Source: Podochytrium sp. JEL0797
Taxonomy: Eukaryota > Chytridiomycota > Chytridiomycetes > Chytridiales > Chytriomycetaceae
Length of the DNA stretch: 12,318 nt
Direction: 5' to 3'
Assembly: GCA_027596195.1 (NCBI GenBank)
Contig: JADGJG010000805.1
Location: 1 to 12,318 of the forward strand
Below the pieces are notes generated by a model, which saw only the letters and a program-made list of their open reading frames with translations, was not told the DNA's origin and searched no databases. This document shows, in pieces, positions 1-9,600 of this stretch. The position numbers were made by a program, and so were the translations under genes. Within the stretch, counting starts at the first letter, position 1. The number at the start of each line of letters is the position of its first letter.

Positions 1-78
1 ATGTCTCATATTCTCACTAGAATATTCTACCTATTTAACTCTCCCTAGTTAAACCTACTTAAAGTGAAAAGTTGGCCT

Positions 79-109
79 GGGTCAGGGTGAGGGTCCAGGT
101 TGGCTTGGG
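79..109 (+). other. G-rich patch, possible G-quadruplex
   Basis: Four GGG tracts lie at 79-81, 85-87, 91-93 and 107-109, with loops of 3, 3 and 13 bases. The long last loop makes a stable quadruplex uncertain. It sits about 520 bases before the lipase start codon, so any role would be in that promoter. Confidence 0.3.
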
Positions 110-127
110 CCTTGCTCTAAAAAAAAT

Positions 128-140
128 TATATATATATAT
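128..140. repeat. Short TA dinucleotide run
   Basis: An uninterrupted alternating TA run of 13 bases directly follows an A-tract at 121-126. It is a simple-sequence tract and could act as a TATA-like or easily melted promoter element, although it is about 490 bases from the next start codon. Confidence 0.6.
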
Positions 141-629
141 CTTGATTCTTAAATTACACACTGCACGAATGGATTTTGGCTCCTTCCTCCCCCTTCTCTT
201 CTCCTTCGCTACACTATTTGAATGTAAGAAGGAGGGGGGCCACGGAACATGTTTTGGCCCCCCACGCGCTGCTGTCTCCGATTTGCTTTCCAAAACCCAA
301 GCACTAACACCTTTGATCATGGCAGCTTCAAAGCCACAAAGAAGCATGAAATTGAAATCAAAACGGGATGGTGTTGCAGGTGGTTTTGGGGAAAGACGCG
401 TTTCTTCTGTTCTGTTGGAAACGGTGATGAAAAAATATTTTCTTCTTTTGTTTCGGGATCAAGCAAATCCAATAACCGACCCTTGTGTCCCAAGCATGAT
501 GCGAGAATTGCCTCCGCATCACGTTTACAATTTCTCAAGACGCGGAATCTCGGATTTGAATTGGGATTTGAAATGCGACACACATGATTTCACGATTGCA
601 CGAAATATGTCAAGAAGAACTTGCTTCGA

Positions 630-2017
630 ATGGTCCTCATCATTCCGGCTCCTGAGTTCAAGGGCGCGTTCGCAGTCGGAACCACTTCTCTCGAAACCAA
701 GCCCAAAACAAGTACCGATCACGGTGTGTTCGCATCGCTGTTTTACCCCGCCGACCTGGCCTCTGCGACCAACCCGTTGCCTTCAAAATGGGCATTGGGA
801 CCCCCCAAGTTTCTCGCGACGGGACTCGTGCAATTCGTCGGTCTCTCTCTGTGGATCGTAACCTCATTCCTCTCGTGGTTTACGGAGAGGTTCGAAATGT
901 TTGCGTTTCGAGACGTGCCGTTGGTCTCGAAAGCCCAATTCCCAGCCAAGATTCCGGTAATCATCTTTTCTCATGGACTCGCTGGGACCCAAACGATGGT
1001 GAGGGTGTTTTTCCCGTCTCTGTGATCCGTTGTTAACTTTTTGTTTTGATCTCCGTCAAAAAGTACGCGCAACTCGTCAGCACTCTTGCCGCGCGTGGAT
1101 TTCTTGTGCTTGCCGTGGAGCATCGGTAAGAATAATCAACCTTTTCCTACCCCAAGTTTCTTGTCCTTGTGACCCCACTCACCCGTCTCTAAACAGCGAC
1201 GGCTCTGCCTGCGCAAGCGCTCGAAACGCATACACCGATCCAATTCCTTACAAAAGACCACCTCCAGAAGGCCCCGAAGCCGTCCAATTCCGCGTCAATC
1301 AATTGAGCCAACGCGTTCAAGAAGTCAACGAGTCGTTCCGTCTCCTCGAATCCCTCAACAAGGGCGAATCAATTCAAAACCTTGTTGAAAACACGGCGCT
1401 GCCGGACTTGACGGGGAGATTGGATCTCGAGAATTGCGTTTTGATGGGGCACAGTTTTGGAGGGGCGACTGTGTTGTGCGCGTTGCAGGAGGAAGGGCAT
1501 CGGTTTTCGTACGGTTTTTCGTGTTTTTATTTTGGGAATTTCTTGCGGTTTCAGTACTGAGTACCTATATTCAATGGAAAATAGATGCGGCATCGCCTTG
1601 GACCCTTGGATGTACGGCGTCCGCAGCCCTCAACCAATCTCTACCCCGCTTCTCTCCATTCAAAGCCACCACTTCCACTGGACGAGCAACTTGAAGTCCC
1701 TGCGCACGTTATGGGACGCACCCACAGCGTCTCCATTGAACCAATTCGCTGTCGTCAAAAACACGCAACATAACGCGATTTCGGACTTTTCAATGCTCTT
1801 CCCCCAATCGATTCGTTGGATGTTGGATGGAGGACATGTTGCGAGTGATGAATTGTTGGCGACGTATGACTGCTTGGAGATGCAGTTTTTGAAGAAAGTG
1901 CTGCCCAAGGGTGTTGGGATGTTGGATGGCGTTGAGGTGGGGAAGGTGGATGACGTTTTGCCGGTTGTTTTGGGGCAAGACGCGTTTACTCTTTTGGAAA
2001 AGGGGATGAAAAGATAA
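630..2017 (+). CDS. PAF-acetylhydrolase-like phospholipase A2
   Basis: Predicted serine hydrolase of the platelet-activating-factor acetylhydrolase family (group VII phospholipase A2), which removes short or oxidised sn-2 acyl chains from phospholipids. Exons are 630-998, 1064-1125, 1197-1508 and 1585-2017, joining in frame to 391 residues, close to the 392 of human PAFAH2. The nucleophile elbow GHSFGG puts the catalytic serine at 230. The CGIALDPWM block gives Asp254 and NTQHNAISDF gives His310, so the triad is complete and spaced as in the family. FSHGL near residue 112 and AVEHRDGSA near 141-149 are further family blocks. A hydrophobic helix at about 64-90 matches the interfacial membrane-binding region. 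The start is the first in-frame ATG after a stop at 585-587; no signal peptide is seen, suggesting an intracellular enzyme. Family assignment is firm; the exact substrate is inferred. The third intron has two in-frame acceptors. Confidence 0.9.
1509..1584 (+). other. Lipase intron 3 with two in-frame acceptors
   Basis: The donor at 1509 can pair with an AG ending at 1554 or one ending at 1584. Both keep the frame, differing by 30 bases (ten residues, TEYLYSMENR). I chose 1584 because it joins HRFS directly to CGIALDPWM, which matches the compact spacing of the family, and because a branch-like CTGA lies about 25 bases before it. The insertion would fall a few residues before catalytic Asp254. 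Confidence 0.65.
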
Positions 2018-2022
2018 ATAAA
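2017..2022 (+). terminator. AATAAA overlapping the lipase stop codon
   Basis: A perfect AATAAA begins on the last base of the TAA stop. If used for polyadenylation it would give a 3' UTR of only a few tens of bases, leaving about 200 bases for the promoter of the kinase gene. Confidence 0.4.
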
Positions 2023-2247
2023 CCACTTCAAGTCAATCCGCATCATGCCATCAAATGTACAAACTATCAGAATTTCTTAATGATCCCCACACGGATCACT
2101 TCCCAAAAGCACTGATGACCAACATTATAGTATATTCCATGTGCCCCGAAACCCACAACACAGTGCAGTCTTTTATTCTCTCTCTCCCTCTTTACTGTAT
2201 TTCTAAAAAGTTTGGATTTGTGAGATTTCGTGACGAAGCCCAAGAAA
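2018..2247 (+). promoter_or_regulatory. Kinase promoter / lipase 3' region
   Basis: The 230 bases between the lipase stop and the kinase ATG must hold the lipase 3' end and the kinase promoter. A pyrimidine-rich tract (TTTTATTCTCTCTCTCCCTC and following) at 2171-2193 lies 55-77 bases before the ATG, a place where fungal transcription starts often occur. No clear TATA box is visible. Confidence 0.45.
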
Positions 2248-5200
2248 ATGGCTTCGCATCCGAATCCGTTCCGCCAGCCACCACCACCCCCACCCCCGCA
2301 CCACCCCCCGCCAAGCCAAACGCCTGCAACCACTGTCGAAGCAAAGCCGGCCGAAAACCGCCTGGCCTTCGCGCAGCTGCACTGGGACACACCCGCCCCC
2401 AAACAGCCCGTCCCGGAAACGCCCGATGCTCCGCTGCCGCCATTCCGCGTGGGAATGCTGATTGACAACGAGCGCATCAAGCTGCTGGACTTTGTGGGCC
2501 AAGGTACTTGCGAAACAGAAATGACTCGCGAATTAATCCGCATTGGAAGGTTCATTTGCCCATGTCTACCTCGGGTACGACCATTCGACGTCCTCAAAGT
2601 GCGCTGTAAAGTGTCTGCTGAAGGCAGGTGCTGATCCCAAGAAGATGGCGATGCAGAAGCGCGAAGTGAAGGCGATGGAGGATTTGAATGGCCATCCCAA
2701 CGTCATTCGCCTCATTCGAACGGTAGAATCGGCCGAGTGGCTGTTGATCATTATGGAGTTTTGCCAAATCGGTGCGTCACGTCCAAATTGGAAGGTGGAG
2801 GGTGGCGTGGTGGCTTACCGCTTTCCTCCGCAGATCTCTACGAAGCCATTATGCAGAAGGGTGGATTCCCGGATTTTGCTGTCAAGGATGTATTCAGTCA
2901 GTTGTGCGATGGAGTGATGCATTGCCATTCGCGAGGTTTGTCGATTTGTGCATTTGGTGATCTTCGTCTCCTCTTTTGCTGACAGCAACTCAGGTTATTA
3001 CCACCGTGACATGAAACCCGAGAATATACTCTTGGATGTCGGAAACTTGACTGCCAAGATTACCGATTTCGGTTTGGCGACACGGGATACGTGGTCGTAC
3101 GAAATGGGGTGTGGGTCAACCCGTTACATTCCTCCTGAAGCAACTGCGTCTGCCGACCCAACCAAAGGATATTCGCCGATTGCGAGCGATGTCTGGGCGC
3201 TCGGTATTCTACTTGTGAACCTGTTGTTCAGTAAGAACCCAGTAAGTCATTGAGCGAACGCGTTGGCCACATTCTAAGCAAAAATTCTCCAGTGGTTCGA
3301 AGCGACAATGGAAGACCCCATCTTCAGCATCTATGTCACAACTCGGCCAGATATTTTGCGGCACCATTTCAAAATTTCCGAAGAATTTGACGCCATTCTG
3401 CATCGCGTCTTCAACCTAGACCCCGCAAAACGACTTGCTCTTCCTGATTTCAAACGACTCGTGAATGCTTTGCCGACCTTTCTGGAAGAGGATCTCGAGA
3501 ACTCGGTTCCGCAGTCGGTTCCCGAATCCACAGAAGCTGTCGCCGCTGCGCAGCAACACCAACCTATTCCTCCATCAGATCGACAAACACCAGTGTCCCC
3601 TGATGCAGTGGCTCCTCCTTTACCCCTGCAAAAGAATTCAAACCCGTTCCGATCTGCGAAGGGATTCGGATCCGGCCGCAACAACACATTCGGCTCGTCC
3701 AAAATGCAAGGGCCTCTCGTCGTGTTTGGCTCGATACCAGATACCAAATACACGCAATTCGAAGACCCCAAAAATCCATTCAACAGCAACCCGCGTGCGA
3801 CCCCGATGAACCTCACGACTTCGGACATTTACAATCCCTTTTCCTCTGACAACGGATTCGCCTCCCAATCGCGCCCAATTCCCCCGGCGAATACGACCCC
3901 AGAAACCGAGCAACCGCCTGTGAACCCATTCTTCCACATTGCCGCCGACGGAAACTTTATCCTCCCCATCGCCTCTTCGAACCCGCCATCAATACACCCC
4001 CCACCACCCATCGCTCCCATCATCAGCACAAACCCATCCCTCACAACCCTCATCTGGACGGCCCCCGCGCGAGTCGCGGACCCCGAACTTCCCAACACGC
4101 TCACCCTTGGACGAGAAGGAATCGGACGCATCGGAATCTCTCGCCTCGCCACGGCCAAGCAGCGGTTCAGCAACCGCGCCGCCAGTCGACGTGGCGTCGG
4201 AGGGCTCCATGCGAACGCGGCGGGTGGGATCGAGGGTGATTTGGACATGTCGTACCCGGGCCACAGTGCGTTGCGCGGGCTTGCGTTTTTGGGGACGGCG
4301 ATTGCTGGGTACGTGAACCCGGATGAGGATGAAATCTTGGAAGGGGATGAAGTGTATGATAGTGAGGAGATGGATGATGATTTGTTGGATGCGGAGGAGG
4401 GTGCGCCTGCGACGTTGAATCGCAGCGCGCCGGATGAAGAGAGTCATTATGAGGTTGTGAAAGTGGATCGGAGGTTGATTCCTGATTTGGAAAAGGGCAT
4501 TAAGCGTGCCGTGAACCGCGGGATGAAAAAGTTTCGGCCGTTTATGCATTTGGAGGCTGCGGGTGGTGGGGCAGCGGGTGGTGGTAGTGGAGTGGCGGTG
4601 ACTTCGAGCATGGCGAATTTGAAGCTTGGAAAGGGGGTTGCAGGCAAGTTGGCGTTGTCGACGGAGGATTGGAGTGAGTTTGCGGCGACGCGAGGGGGTG
4701 GGGGTGGTGCTGCGATGGGGGGTTCGAACGATCAGATGGCAATGCCGGGTGCGTTCTTTGAGGACAGCAAGATGCGGCGTCAGTCCATGCCGATGGTGCC
4801 GCTGGGCGAACTCAACGCTTCATACGCCGAGCTCCCGCTGTACAAATCGGACACGATTCCCTCGAGTCCCATGCGCGGTGGGAAGAGCGTCGAATCGCTG
4901 CCCTGGAGAGAAGAAGCCTTGAACGACGAATCGGACGACGACCTTCGCACGTCCCGGAGCCGACGCCGTCACGGAGGAGGAGGTGGGGGAGCCGACTCGG
5001 TCCTGTCCAAAATGTACAACCTCCTTGGAGGGAGTCGCTCAAAGAGCCACAAACGCTCGATGGAGAATCATGCGTCGGTACCGCTGCGCAATCCGCACGA
5101 AGAATCTATTCTACCTGCTCCGCAGGTGCCGTTCGCGTTCTTGTCGGCCAAAAACATCAAGAGTCGGGCTTCCGAGAAGGACTTTGAGGCACTCGTGGTG

Positions 5201-6394
5201 AATGCGAAACCGTCGTTGGGCTCGATTCCTCAACTCGTTCCGAAACTCCGACATCGCGTCAAAACCAAGTCGAACGGCGAAGATTTGGCCGCGCTGGATC
5301 CCAATAAGGCCACGTCGAGATACGTCCCAGCTGCCCAGCCGCATCCGTCTCCGCAACAGGTCGAGGCTGACGTGGCTGTCGGTTCTCTCGCAAACGGTGG
5401 GCAGTTCAGCTCCGAGATTGTGAGCCCAAGACGCCTGAGCTTGGGTCGACCTCCTTCCTTGCTCGAAGGCCATATGGGCAAACCGCTGGTACAACTCGAC
5501 GGTTATCACAGTTTGGGGAGGCCGTTGGTACAGCTGGAAGGCCATCACAGCTTGGGAAGACCGCAGAACCACACCGAGCGAATCAGTCCGCACCGCTTGA
5601 GTGTGAGCTTGAATCGGCCGATTATGGACGCCCCTCAATCAGCCACCGTGCCTCCCGCCCAGGTTGAACCCGCTGTTTCCCCAGAACAAAGCTCCAACCC
5701 ATTCCGTCTCCGAAATCCACCATCCGCCGCCACAAGCAACCCCTTCCAACGACCCACCACCATGTACAATTACCAATCCACGAACCCGTTCCAGCCCCAA
5801 CTCTTGTCCCCTGACGCACAACACCACTACAACCAACAGCAGCGCTACTCAACGCCCCTTCCCGCCGATTTGAACATCTACGGCCCTTACAGTCCACAAC
5901 AGGCATCTTATCAACATCAGATCTCCCCGCAGCAGTTGGCACACCCACACTTATCCCCACACTCGGAATCTCCGTTCCAACCCCTGCCGTACATGCACCC
6001 ACACCAGCAACAGCAGCCAATCCCACAGCAACACTCGCACCACAACCAAAACACAGGTGTTCCCAACACCTCTTTCCACCCATCAACAACAACGACCATG
6101 GATCCACGTTATGCGGCAAACAGTGGAGTGCGACCCGTGGTGTTGGACCGTGCAGCTCAACCGCGAGGCGGGCCAATTTTGGAGGACGACGACGAAATCA
6201 GTGGCGGTGGTGGGGTCGATGCGGTGGATGAATCGATTACCGGGGGTGGAGGCGACAGCGATGATGATTCGTCTTCGATTCGGAAACGAGGGGAAGGGCG
6301 GTATGTGAGGGGTTTGGTGCGTGGGTTTGGGTGGTTGGTGGGTGGTGGGAGGGAGACGAATCATGTTGAGAGGAGTGATTCACATGGGGTGTGA
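2248..6394 (+). CDS. Ran1/Sks1-type Ser/Thr kinase with NPF-rich tail
   Basis: Active-looking protein kinase, probably of the fungal Ran1/Sks1/Vhs1 group linked to nutrient response and cell-cycle or meiosis control. Exons 2248-2503, 2550-2771, 2834-2935, 2994-3241 and 3293-6394 join in frame to 1309 residues. The kinase domain (about 76-335) has the glycine loop GQGSFAHV, Lys106 (AVK), Glu124, HRDMKPEN with Asp199, DFG at 218-220, YIPPE at 238-242 in place of APE, SDVWALG, and the late arginine in DPAKRL. CGSTRYIPPE and NLLFSKNPW resemble Ran1-type kinases. The rest looks disordered: eight NPF motifs (residues 6, 393, 437, 457, 487, 1078, 1092, 1107), an acidic patch near 618-650, Gly-rich runs, a repeat at 994-1030 and a Gln/His/Pro-rich stretch near 1100-1210. 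NPF binds EH domains in endocytic proteins. The start is the first ATG after an in-frame stop at 2221. Fold certain, subfamily likely. Confidence 0.9.
5444..5554 (+). repeat. Three-unit peptide repeat in the kinase tail
   Basis: Three consecutive units of 11, 13 and 13 codons: GRPPSLLEGHM, GKPLVQLDGYHSL and GRPLVQLEGHHSL, followed by a partial GRP. The last two differ at three residues but at many synonymous positions, so they are an old in-frame duplication kept at the protein level. They cover residues 994-1030 of the kinase. The consensus G-K/R-P-hydrophobic-LE/DGH is not a motif I recognise. Confidence 0.75.
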
Positions 6395-6614
6395 TTTTGT
6401 TTGATTTTATTTTTGGCTTTCGTGATTCTCATAATTTTACATACATTTTTATATGGAATTCGGAGGAGGGAGGGAAGTGGATGTCGTGTGTGTGTGGTAC
6501 ACGCACGTCCCCTCTTTTGACCTAAAGGTTCTTGGTAGAAGATCAAAAAAAATAGAAGAAAACGATATTTAAGAAAAGGATAATGAATTAATGTGCGCCA
6601 TCGCCCCCCAGCTT
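6395..6614. other. Gap between convergent genes
   Basis: The 220 bases between the stop codons of the plus-strand kinase and the minus-strand RhoGEF hold both 3' ends. Visible elements are T-rich sequence just after the kinase stop, a GT-dinucleotide stretch near 6486-6496, and an A-rich stretch near 6545-6575. No plus-strand AATAAA is present. I see no gene here. Confidence 0.6.
6406..6411 (-). terminator. Possible poly(A) signal for the RhoGEF gene
   Basis: The only AATAAA on the minus strand in the convergent gap lies about 204 bases after the RhoGEF stop and only 12 bases from the kinase stop on the other strand. If used, cleavage would occur inside the last kinase codons, making the two transcripts overlap tail to tail. 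Confidence 0.35.
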
Positions 6615-9600
6615 CTACTCTCCCCCATCGTCACAGCCCAACCCCTTCAACATTTCCACCCACGCCTCCATCTGCGTCTGACCCCCCCTCAAATACAACA
6701 CCGAATCGCGATCCGATATCCTCAACACGCACTCCATCTCTCTCACCACCGGTGTACTACTCGCACTGCTGCTTATCGTGGACCCACGCGAGTTGGTCAA
6801 CGTGAGCTGCGAGAGACCCGACAACCGATGCTGCGAATCACTACTAGCCGGTTTCGCAGCATACCCTCGCAAATGCTCAATCGACACAGAACTATTGCTG
6901 CGATCCGCAAACCGCGTTCCTCCACCACCACCACTGGCCTGCATCTGCTGCTGCTGCCCCTCATGATTCAACACAACCATCGTCTCAATCTTGGTCCCCG
7001 GCCCAAGCTCCAGCGCCCTCACCAAATCAAACTCCGCCTCCCCAACACTCCCACCCCCACCGCCCAACGGCGACGACCCCACCGAAATCGGTTTACACCA
7101 ACACAACACATCCGCAAACACCAAAAACCGCGCCTCCCCACCAACACTCCGCTGCACACCATACACCGAAAGCGCATCCAACCCAGCCCCAAGATTCGGC
7201 TGCCCCAACACCGCAACGGGCGGCGGCACCGTCGCCGCAACCCCAAGCCCCATGGCAAACCGCGCCTCCACAACGCCACTCACAACCTGCGTCTTGAACA
7301 CCCGATCGCGCGGTTGGATCATTGCAAACTGCCAGTCGGTATTTGTCCCCTCCGAAGACGGACCTCCCAGCGCAGCGCGTTCCACACACTTGACCACCCT
7401 GGCCACATCCTCCTTCACAAACACGCGCCCGGCAGATGCTGCAGTCAACGCTGCTGAACCCACAGACTTGGACTTGACCACGCGAATGCGTGCCATTTGT
7501 TTCATGCCGCGCTCGAGGTGCTCTGTTTCGCGTTTTTTGTCGTTGCATTCGGCCACACACGCGCGGATTGCGGCGGCGGCGGATTTGAGGTCCGCGCGGT
7601 CCGGGTGGTGTATCGGGGTGGATTCGAGGAGTTGGTCCACGAGGAGTTTGTACCGTGGGAGTCGTTGGACGGGGAGAATGAGGTAGGATTGAAGAGATAT
7701 TTGGGTATGAGATGGAGAAGTTTTCGCTGGGAATCAAAAAGAGGGTTAGAATGTTGTCATCAGACCGTGTTTCAAAAAAATATTACCAATTTTTACGAGG
7801 TTTTTGAATTTCTTGGCCAACGTGCGTCGCGAGGACAGCGTCGAATGGGCCGAGGACAAGGATGTCATGGAAAGAGCGGTAGATTTGAGCGGAGACTGCA
7901 ATTGCCCCGTCCCAGAGGCAGCCAGTTGTTCGAGGTGCATCACCATTTCATTGGCCGTGTCGAAATTGTTGTAGTACGCAGAGTACATTTTGAAAAAGGG
8001 CGCGGCTTCGTTGAAGATAGAGCCGAGGGGTTGGTCCGGGGATTGAAGCGCGCGTTCGAGGTTGGGGAGCAAGTGACTGTGTTGAATGGGTTACACAAAA
8101 TTGAGATGAAACAAGGGGGAAAAAAAGCCCAACCTTTTGTGAAAATACAATACACTCTTCAAATTCGCAAACAACGCCGCCATATCCGCACTCCCCAAAA
8201 TCCCCCTCTCGAGTGGGTCCGCGTACAAACTCACGAGCGTCTTCAACTCGTTCACGTATGTCCGCTCCGTCGAAAGCACCTCCGCCGCGATATGTGCGCG
8301 CCGCGTCGGGCTCTGTCGTTTGCGGATGCGTTCACGCTCGTCTGGGGACAGGTGTGGCGCGTCGGGATCGTCGTTTTGGTCTTCGTCAACCGGAGGCGAC
8401 GAAACGCGGACGTCTTGTTTCGAGGTGGGGCGGGAGGAGGCGCGCAATGGGATCACGTGGGAGCGGTGGAACGAGGGCGTTAAGTCGTACACGTCACGGA
8501 GGTGGGAGAGGAGACGTTGGATGTAGACGTAGCTTGGGTTCGTGGAGGCGTGGTAGGAGGTTGCGGTGGAGGATTCCATGGGGTCCCAGGAGGGGTTGTT
8601 GTTGAGGTGATGGTTGTAGTCGCCGGACCGGCGGCTTGATGGAGAGACGGCTGTCTGTGCGGCGGCGGCGGCTCGACGAGATTCGGAGCGGTTCGCGTCG
8701 GGGAGAGAGGAGCGTCGACGGAGACGGTTGTATTCAGTGTTTGGCTTTTTGTACGAGTAATCTGTGATAAAAAATTTAGTAGGAAAAAAACCTATACACA
8801 CACACAGGATGATTTACCGTTCAAATTCGAATCAAACTCAGCATCATGGATACTCCGCACATCTTCGTCATCCCACTCATACAAACTCTCCCTCTCCCCC
8901 TTCTCCCCCCAATCCACCGACGACACCGGACTCACCGCCCCACCACCACTCCTCAAACTCGCATCACTCACTACTGCCAACTTCTTACTAATCTCCTTTG
9001 TCACGCGCGGGATAATGGCAGCACTCGCAGTCACGATAGGGTCCGTGAACACGCGGAGGGCCGGGTCGAAAGCGTTGCCGCCAATCAGGAGGAACACGAG
9101 TTCACGACCGCGGTGGAGGCCAAGAGACGCAGGGAGTTGTTGGAGGCGGTTGTTGCTGAGGATGAGGGTATGCAGGCGGGATGTGTTGTGGGTGAAGGCG
9201 AAATTGGCTAAACAAAACCAAAACAAGCATCAGCAAAAATGGAGAATCAGAAGCGCGGAATGGAAGGGAGGACTTACAAAACCCAGTCAACTTATTCGAC
9301 GACAAATCCAACACTTCCAACCCCCTCCACCCCTCCAAAACCCCTTCCTCCACCTCCATCATTCCGCAATTCCTTGCATACAACTCCCTCAAGCCTTTAC
9401 ACACCCCCACTCCGAGCGTGAGCCGCGCAATCCGGTTGTCCGACACATCCAAGAACCGCAGCGCGGGTAGCTGCGCCATCGCCGCTGCGGGGAGTTCTGT
9501 CAGAGCGTTTCCAGCCAGATGGAGACGCTGGAGGTGGGTATGGGTGGGTATCGAGGTGGGCAGGGTCGAGAGATTCATGCAGATGTAGGAGAGGGAGTAG

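Larger units (their letters stand above)
1..629. other. Upstream region without a supported gene
   Basis: This 629-base stretch precedes the lipase gene. It opens with AT-rich sequence, then a G-rich patch near 79-109, an A-tract and a TA-dinucleotide run near 121-140, and then more balanced sequence. Several overlapping frames stay open here on both strands, for example from about 142 to the lipase start on the plus strand (first ATG at 169) and an ATG-initiated 76-codon frame at 347-117 on the minus strand. None gives a protein I recognise, and no domain motif is visible. I read it as promoter and 5' leader, possibly with an unrecognised small gene or non-coding 5' exon. Confidence 0.5.

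Noticed and set aside
238..242. Phase of all splice junctions as evidence of a pseudogene
   Set aside because: I looked for frameshifts or stops in the three large genes and found none; every junction keeps phase, so they look intact.
117..347. 76-codon ATG-started frame on the minus strand
   Set aside because: No recognisable domain, ends in low-complexity AT-rich codons, and overlaps another equally open frame on the plus strand.
2067..2597. Gly-rich minus-strand frame
   Set aside because: Created by reading the Pro-rich kinase N terminus backwards and it spans a kinase intron.
3331..3828. 165-codon minus-strand frame
   Set aside because: Antisense to the end of the kinase domain, where the sense strand matches known kinase motifs.
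6591..7457. Long plus-strand frame rich in Arg, His and Pro
   Set aside because: Antisense shadow of the final RhoGEF exon; its odd composition follows from G-rich coding on the other strand.
7497..8483. 328-codon plus-strand frame
   Set aside because: Lies opposite three RhoGEF exons that carry clear DH motifs and crosses their introns.
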